A stretch of DNA of 64,000 nt from Sphingorhabdus profundilacus. Lineage in GTDB: Bacteria; Pseudomonadota; Alphaproteobacteria; Sphingomonadales; Sphingomonadaceae. The notes beneath the pieces were generated by a model, which was not told the DNA's origin, made no database searches, and worked only from the letters and a program-made list of their open reading frames with translations. Of this stretch, positions 62,401 to 64,000 are shown piece by piece; the first letter of the stretch is position 1, and each line of letters begins with the position of its first letter. The stretch spans positions 558,001-622,000 of the forward strand of contig NZ_SDWJ01000002.1 of assembly GCF_009769755.1 (NCBI RefSeq). The letters run 5' to 3'. Made by a program: the position numbers and the translations under genes.

Positions 62401-64000
62401 GCCGGAAGCGTGCTTGAGCAAGAGTTGGTCCATCTTGCTACCGGACGGGAAGGCCGCACATCGCGGCTGCGCGATTCCGACGGGGTCGAATGCGAGCAGT
62501 TGTTGGCAATGATTGCCGGCGAGGGGTATGACCGATTGGTACTTTCCGAGCTGCAGCGTCCTAATGTCTTTGGCCGGGAAGACGGTTACAAAGCTGCCCA
62601 CTGGACAGGCAGTGACGCCGTCAAAACTGCGTTCATTTCAGCGCGTGAGACCGATGTTCCAGATGCCTACCGTAATGTTATTGCCATGCAGGCGCTGGCC
62701 ATTCATCAGTGCGATGACGCGCTCGAGCAAATGGTCCGCGCGGGTGCTCCGATCTATGTGAACGCTGCTGAAATGCGAAGTGCAGACGGGCGGCCAACCG
62801 AAAACCTGCGAGTACGCATCGAAACGCTCATCGCCAGTGGCGATCCCGAAGAGCAACGCATAGCGGCGAGGCTTGCTGGATTTTTGACTGAAGCGTCGCA
62901 GGCAGAAATATTGCTCCCGCTTTTTATCGACCCCGATATCGGCGAAGGCGTCAAGCAGGTGATCATTGGTACATTCAACGCGCTCGGCTTTTATGATCCA
63001 TCGATGTTGCCTGTAGCGGTCCAGTTGATCACTGGCAGGATCGACGACGAGGCTCAGTTTCTTGCTGCTTTTCTGGCCGCCAAAGGCGACGGCGATGCCC
63101 GCAGGGCCGTCTCCCAGTGGCTTGCCGATCTCGATATGGGAACCTGGTCGCGGTCCCGCGATGCCTTTATCGCTCCACTTTTGCAGCATGACGACAGTCG
63201 TCCCGCCGTGATCGAGTTCCTGCAGCGATCAAGACAGGGCGGACATGTTTTGATTGAATCCCACTATCTCCGGTTGCTGGCGGAGAATGACGATCGCGAT
63301 GCGCATAAGGAACTGGTAGAGGCAGCCTACCGCCAACCACGTGCCTCTTTCCTGGCAACCGGTGCCGCCATCAACTATCTGCGTACCCAGGACAGCGACG
63401 AGGCATTCTTCGCAGCGCGACGTTACTTTGCCAGGCATGAATCGGTCGATGCAATTGCGTTGATGCTCGAAATCGACCCCGCGACCGCAGCTCCGCTGTT
63501 GGTGGAAGCTTACAGCCTGGCCAAGCCATCGTTGAAGTCGGCTATTGCTCGACAGTTGCGCACGCGCCTTCCTGCCGGGGACTGTAAGCGGATTATCGAT
63601 GCACTAGCGGTTCGCGAAACAGCATGCGACCGCCTCATAGCGACGGAGCTCGCCGGCTGGATGCCGCCTGGCATGGATTTTGGCTGGCTGGATACTTTCG
63701 CCGCAACAGGTAGCGCAAGGATAAGAGCGGCAGCGCGCACGAGCTTGCGCAAACGGTCTCGCGAGGCTGCGGCTATGGCACATCTCGCTGCAATGGGGCA
63801 TTCTCCAAAGCCGCTCAAATGGGCGAGACTGCTAACGATCTTTGACTGCGTCGATCCCTACTTCCTTTGGTCGAGCAACGATCCTGCTAGCCTGCAGGAT
63901 TTTGTTGATAACAACCCTCCCGAATTTCTGGTCGAGGCAAGGCAGTTGCACACACGCGCGACCAAGAAGCAAGATGATGCGGCAAAGCGGGCGGACAAAG
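59443..64000 (+). CDS. Giant DUF4297-like nuclease-STAND protein, cut by the window end
   Basis: An uninterrupted frame of more than 1519 codons that runs off the window. The N-terminus is DUF4297/Cap4-like nuclease: TGGQRAISGFLYQILRS (19-35), E63 and D69 in LVLEPGDGGDHRV, and TIEQVKMR (Q82, K84), as in PD-(D/E)XK enzymes of this group. Walker A SGESGQGKT (293-301) and Walker B LTLYIDDLQN (D372, D373) belong to a STAND ATPase. From about residue 600 on, the protein is helical and repeat-like, the expected sensor. This matches DUF4297-STAND proteins of the Avs (AVAST) group. It starts 6 bp behind the TIR-like gene. Confidence 0.85.
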   Translation, partial: MASHTPDIRRSEFQPPASTGGQRAISGFLYQILRSVQLGLRVSAQIYSNGPNAGTQTMQLVLEPGDGGDHRVDQHRFSTIEQVKMRRGSQPWSAGAIAREVFPDLLKAAKPGGCQSFTFVTDNPLGLGPLREFLEHRQAAASIATRFGWGPKRLTAAEFLERIAKEAGVAAHDKKLAWLLDNLSLEVIDTAAAEREIEALIGSILAPGQDAAGKRRELTQRLLEAAGSGQTIDAASLLAMIDQQAVIRLGHVQSLPRALDAAVKRDCATLGYSAAHQARSGNIVPDAALTIYSGESGQGKTWSLCQSALAQSARGEWTIVMRAPNSLQEIVEALNERLWRPAYSESVSPQIMAQRFMRASPNDGFWLTLYIDDLQNRRLAEEIARLDWYIYGIRIVISAQPRITLAIRRQHPGAAVQPIGNFTGADLRRFLTHHGRDAALDTVPDDIFELLLKPIHASIFAQLPVRPAWSNASEYELFKAYWNFATSEAREQYDHRSDRDALVALAGSLLGSSSRYPWPARDARAAGLDDVAITRLEAVGLVRWFDADALQFAADRMLNWAVAEYMAARVEDEQWSAARLDAELERIEGITTIHDEPIGRRLGYVFLDLIWLLAGGNDPGLVADTLRAQIQRLPHEWRGDSMWKDHLATVGGRLIPVLEVLALQDFDDENDWDIPGNIPVALAAIGKSDRGPVVDLTRRLLVAGSESAINIALGIASRLAAPELLDQLWREHLERERAFDVSNLSPDAGNDRVEKMFRRDLSWKAVRRAAAFDDSWLDRQIGRALDPFELNQLLWLVTNDDCLSDERSEQIWLRHRSHLLAHLPSDSKAMINAVGHFGDTACKSWLDAVPLGLDYGMGARVLRSRARIDKTAALRQIGERSEEYIWSAAKWWIDELAASDPGGLSRAVMDNALKGNDPLTDIVLCYGRAPELIDPSTLEWVLDQFANALQIYNDTDADGELGPLAHPLRFLTKLTEPWQFDRIANRAGSVLEQELVHLATGREGRTSRLRDSDGVECEQLLAMIAGEGYDRLVLSELQRPNVFGREDGYKAAHWTGSDAVKTAFISARETDVPDAYRNVIAMQALAIHQCDDALEQMVRAGAPIYVNAAEMRSADGRPTENLRVRIETLIASGDPEEQRIAARLAGFLTEASQAEILLPLFIDPDIGEGVKQVIIGTFNALGFYDPSMLPVAVQLITGRIDDEAQFLAAFLAAKGDGDARRAVSQWLADLDMGTWSRSRDAFIAPLLQHDDSRPAVIEFLQRSRQGGHVLIESHYLRLLAENDDRDAHKELVEAAYRQPRASFLATGAAINYLRTQDSDEAFFAARRYFARHESVDAIALMLEIDPATAAPLLVEAYSLAKPSLKSAIARQLRTRLPAGDCKRIIDALAVRETACDRLIATELAGWMPPGMDFGWLDTFAATGSARIRAAARTSLRKRSREAAAMAHLAAMGHSPKPLKWARLLTIFDCVDPYFLWSSNDPASLQDFVDNNPPEFLVEARQLHTRATKKQDDAAKRADK

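Noticed and set aside
1-64000. CRISPR array, rRNA, tRNA or insertion sequence
   Set aside because: I saw no regularly spaced repeats of CRISPR type, no recognisable tRNA or rRNA sequence, and no transposase frame.

Overview
The window looks like about 64 kb of a mobile element from a sphingomonad-type alphaproteobacterium (Sphingobium, Sphingopyxis or Novosphingobium relatives). The evidence is high GC, many GTG and TTG starts, a full trbBCDEJKLFGI mating-pair operon of the sphingomonad plasmid/ICE type, RepA/DUF2840/TraF/DUF736/DUF3363 backbone genes, and a proteobacterial lasso-peptide locus with TonB receptor and isopeptidase. No integrase, rRNA or tRNA was recognised, so plasmid and integrated element cannot be told apart. 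The last gene runs off the right edge.

Layout. 0-7 kb: a LuxR-type membrane regulator, an ArdC-like antirestriction protein, a ParB-like protein and a DUF736 protein. 7-9.3 kb: a 759-residue protein of unknown family with two HEPN-like R-N-x4-H motifs. 9.6-15.1 kb: replication and transfer initiation (HTH protein, RepA, three iterons, DUF2840, TraF peptidase, DUF736, transglycosylase, DUF3363 relaxase). 15.1-18.2 kb: a nuclease-STAND ATPase on the opposite strand and a Xre/RES toxin-antitoxin pair. 18.3-20.7 kb: TraG coupling protein and a CopG-like protein. 20.9-30.1 kb: a defence island (nucleotidyltransferase with dGTPase, class I methyltransferase with PD-(D/E)XK nuclease, fused MNT-HEPN protein, AbiEi/AbiEii pair). 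30.5-40.05 kb: the trb operon. 40.4-48.1 kb: a lasso-peptide cluster (precursor, fused RRE-protease, cyclase; convergent isopeptidase, TonB receptor, ECF sigma factor). 48.5-51.4 kb: an overlapping luxR-luxI-phyH-gntR array. 51.7-52.5 kb: a frameshifted DUF6499/DUF2285 gene. 52.8-64 kb: a tightly coupled five-gene array of Fic, STAND ATPase, helical-repeat protein, TIR-like protein and a giant DUF4297-like nuclease-STAND protein.

How it fits together. Conjugation genes form a conserved scaffold, and cargo sits at its junctions: DUF736/HTH, relaxase/traG, CopG/trbB and after trbI. Most cargo looks like anti-phage or anti-plasmid defence; the rest is a lasso peptide with its own uptake and degradation genes, plus quorum sensing. 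The best candidates for undescribed biology are the Fic-STAND-repeat-TIR-nuclease/STAND array, the lasso peptide with a predicted Gly1-Asp8 ring, the nucleotidyltransferase-dGTPase pair and the double-HEPN-like protein. All functions are inferred from motifs and gene order; no database search was possible.
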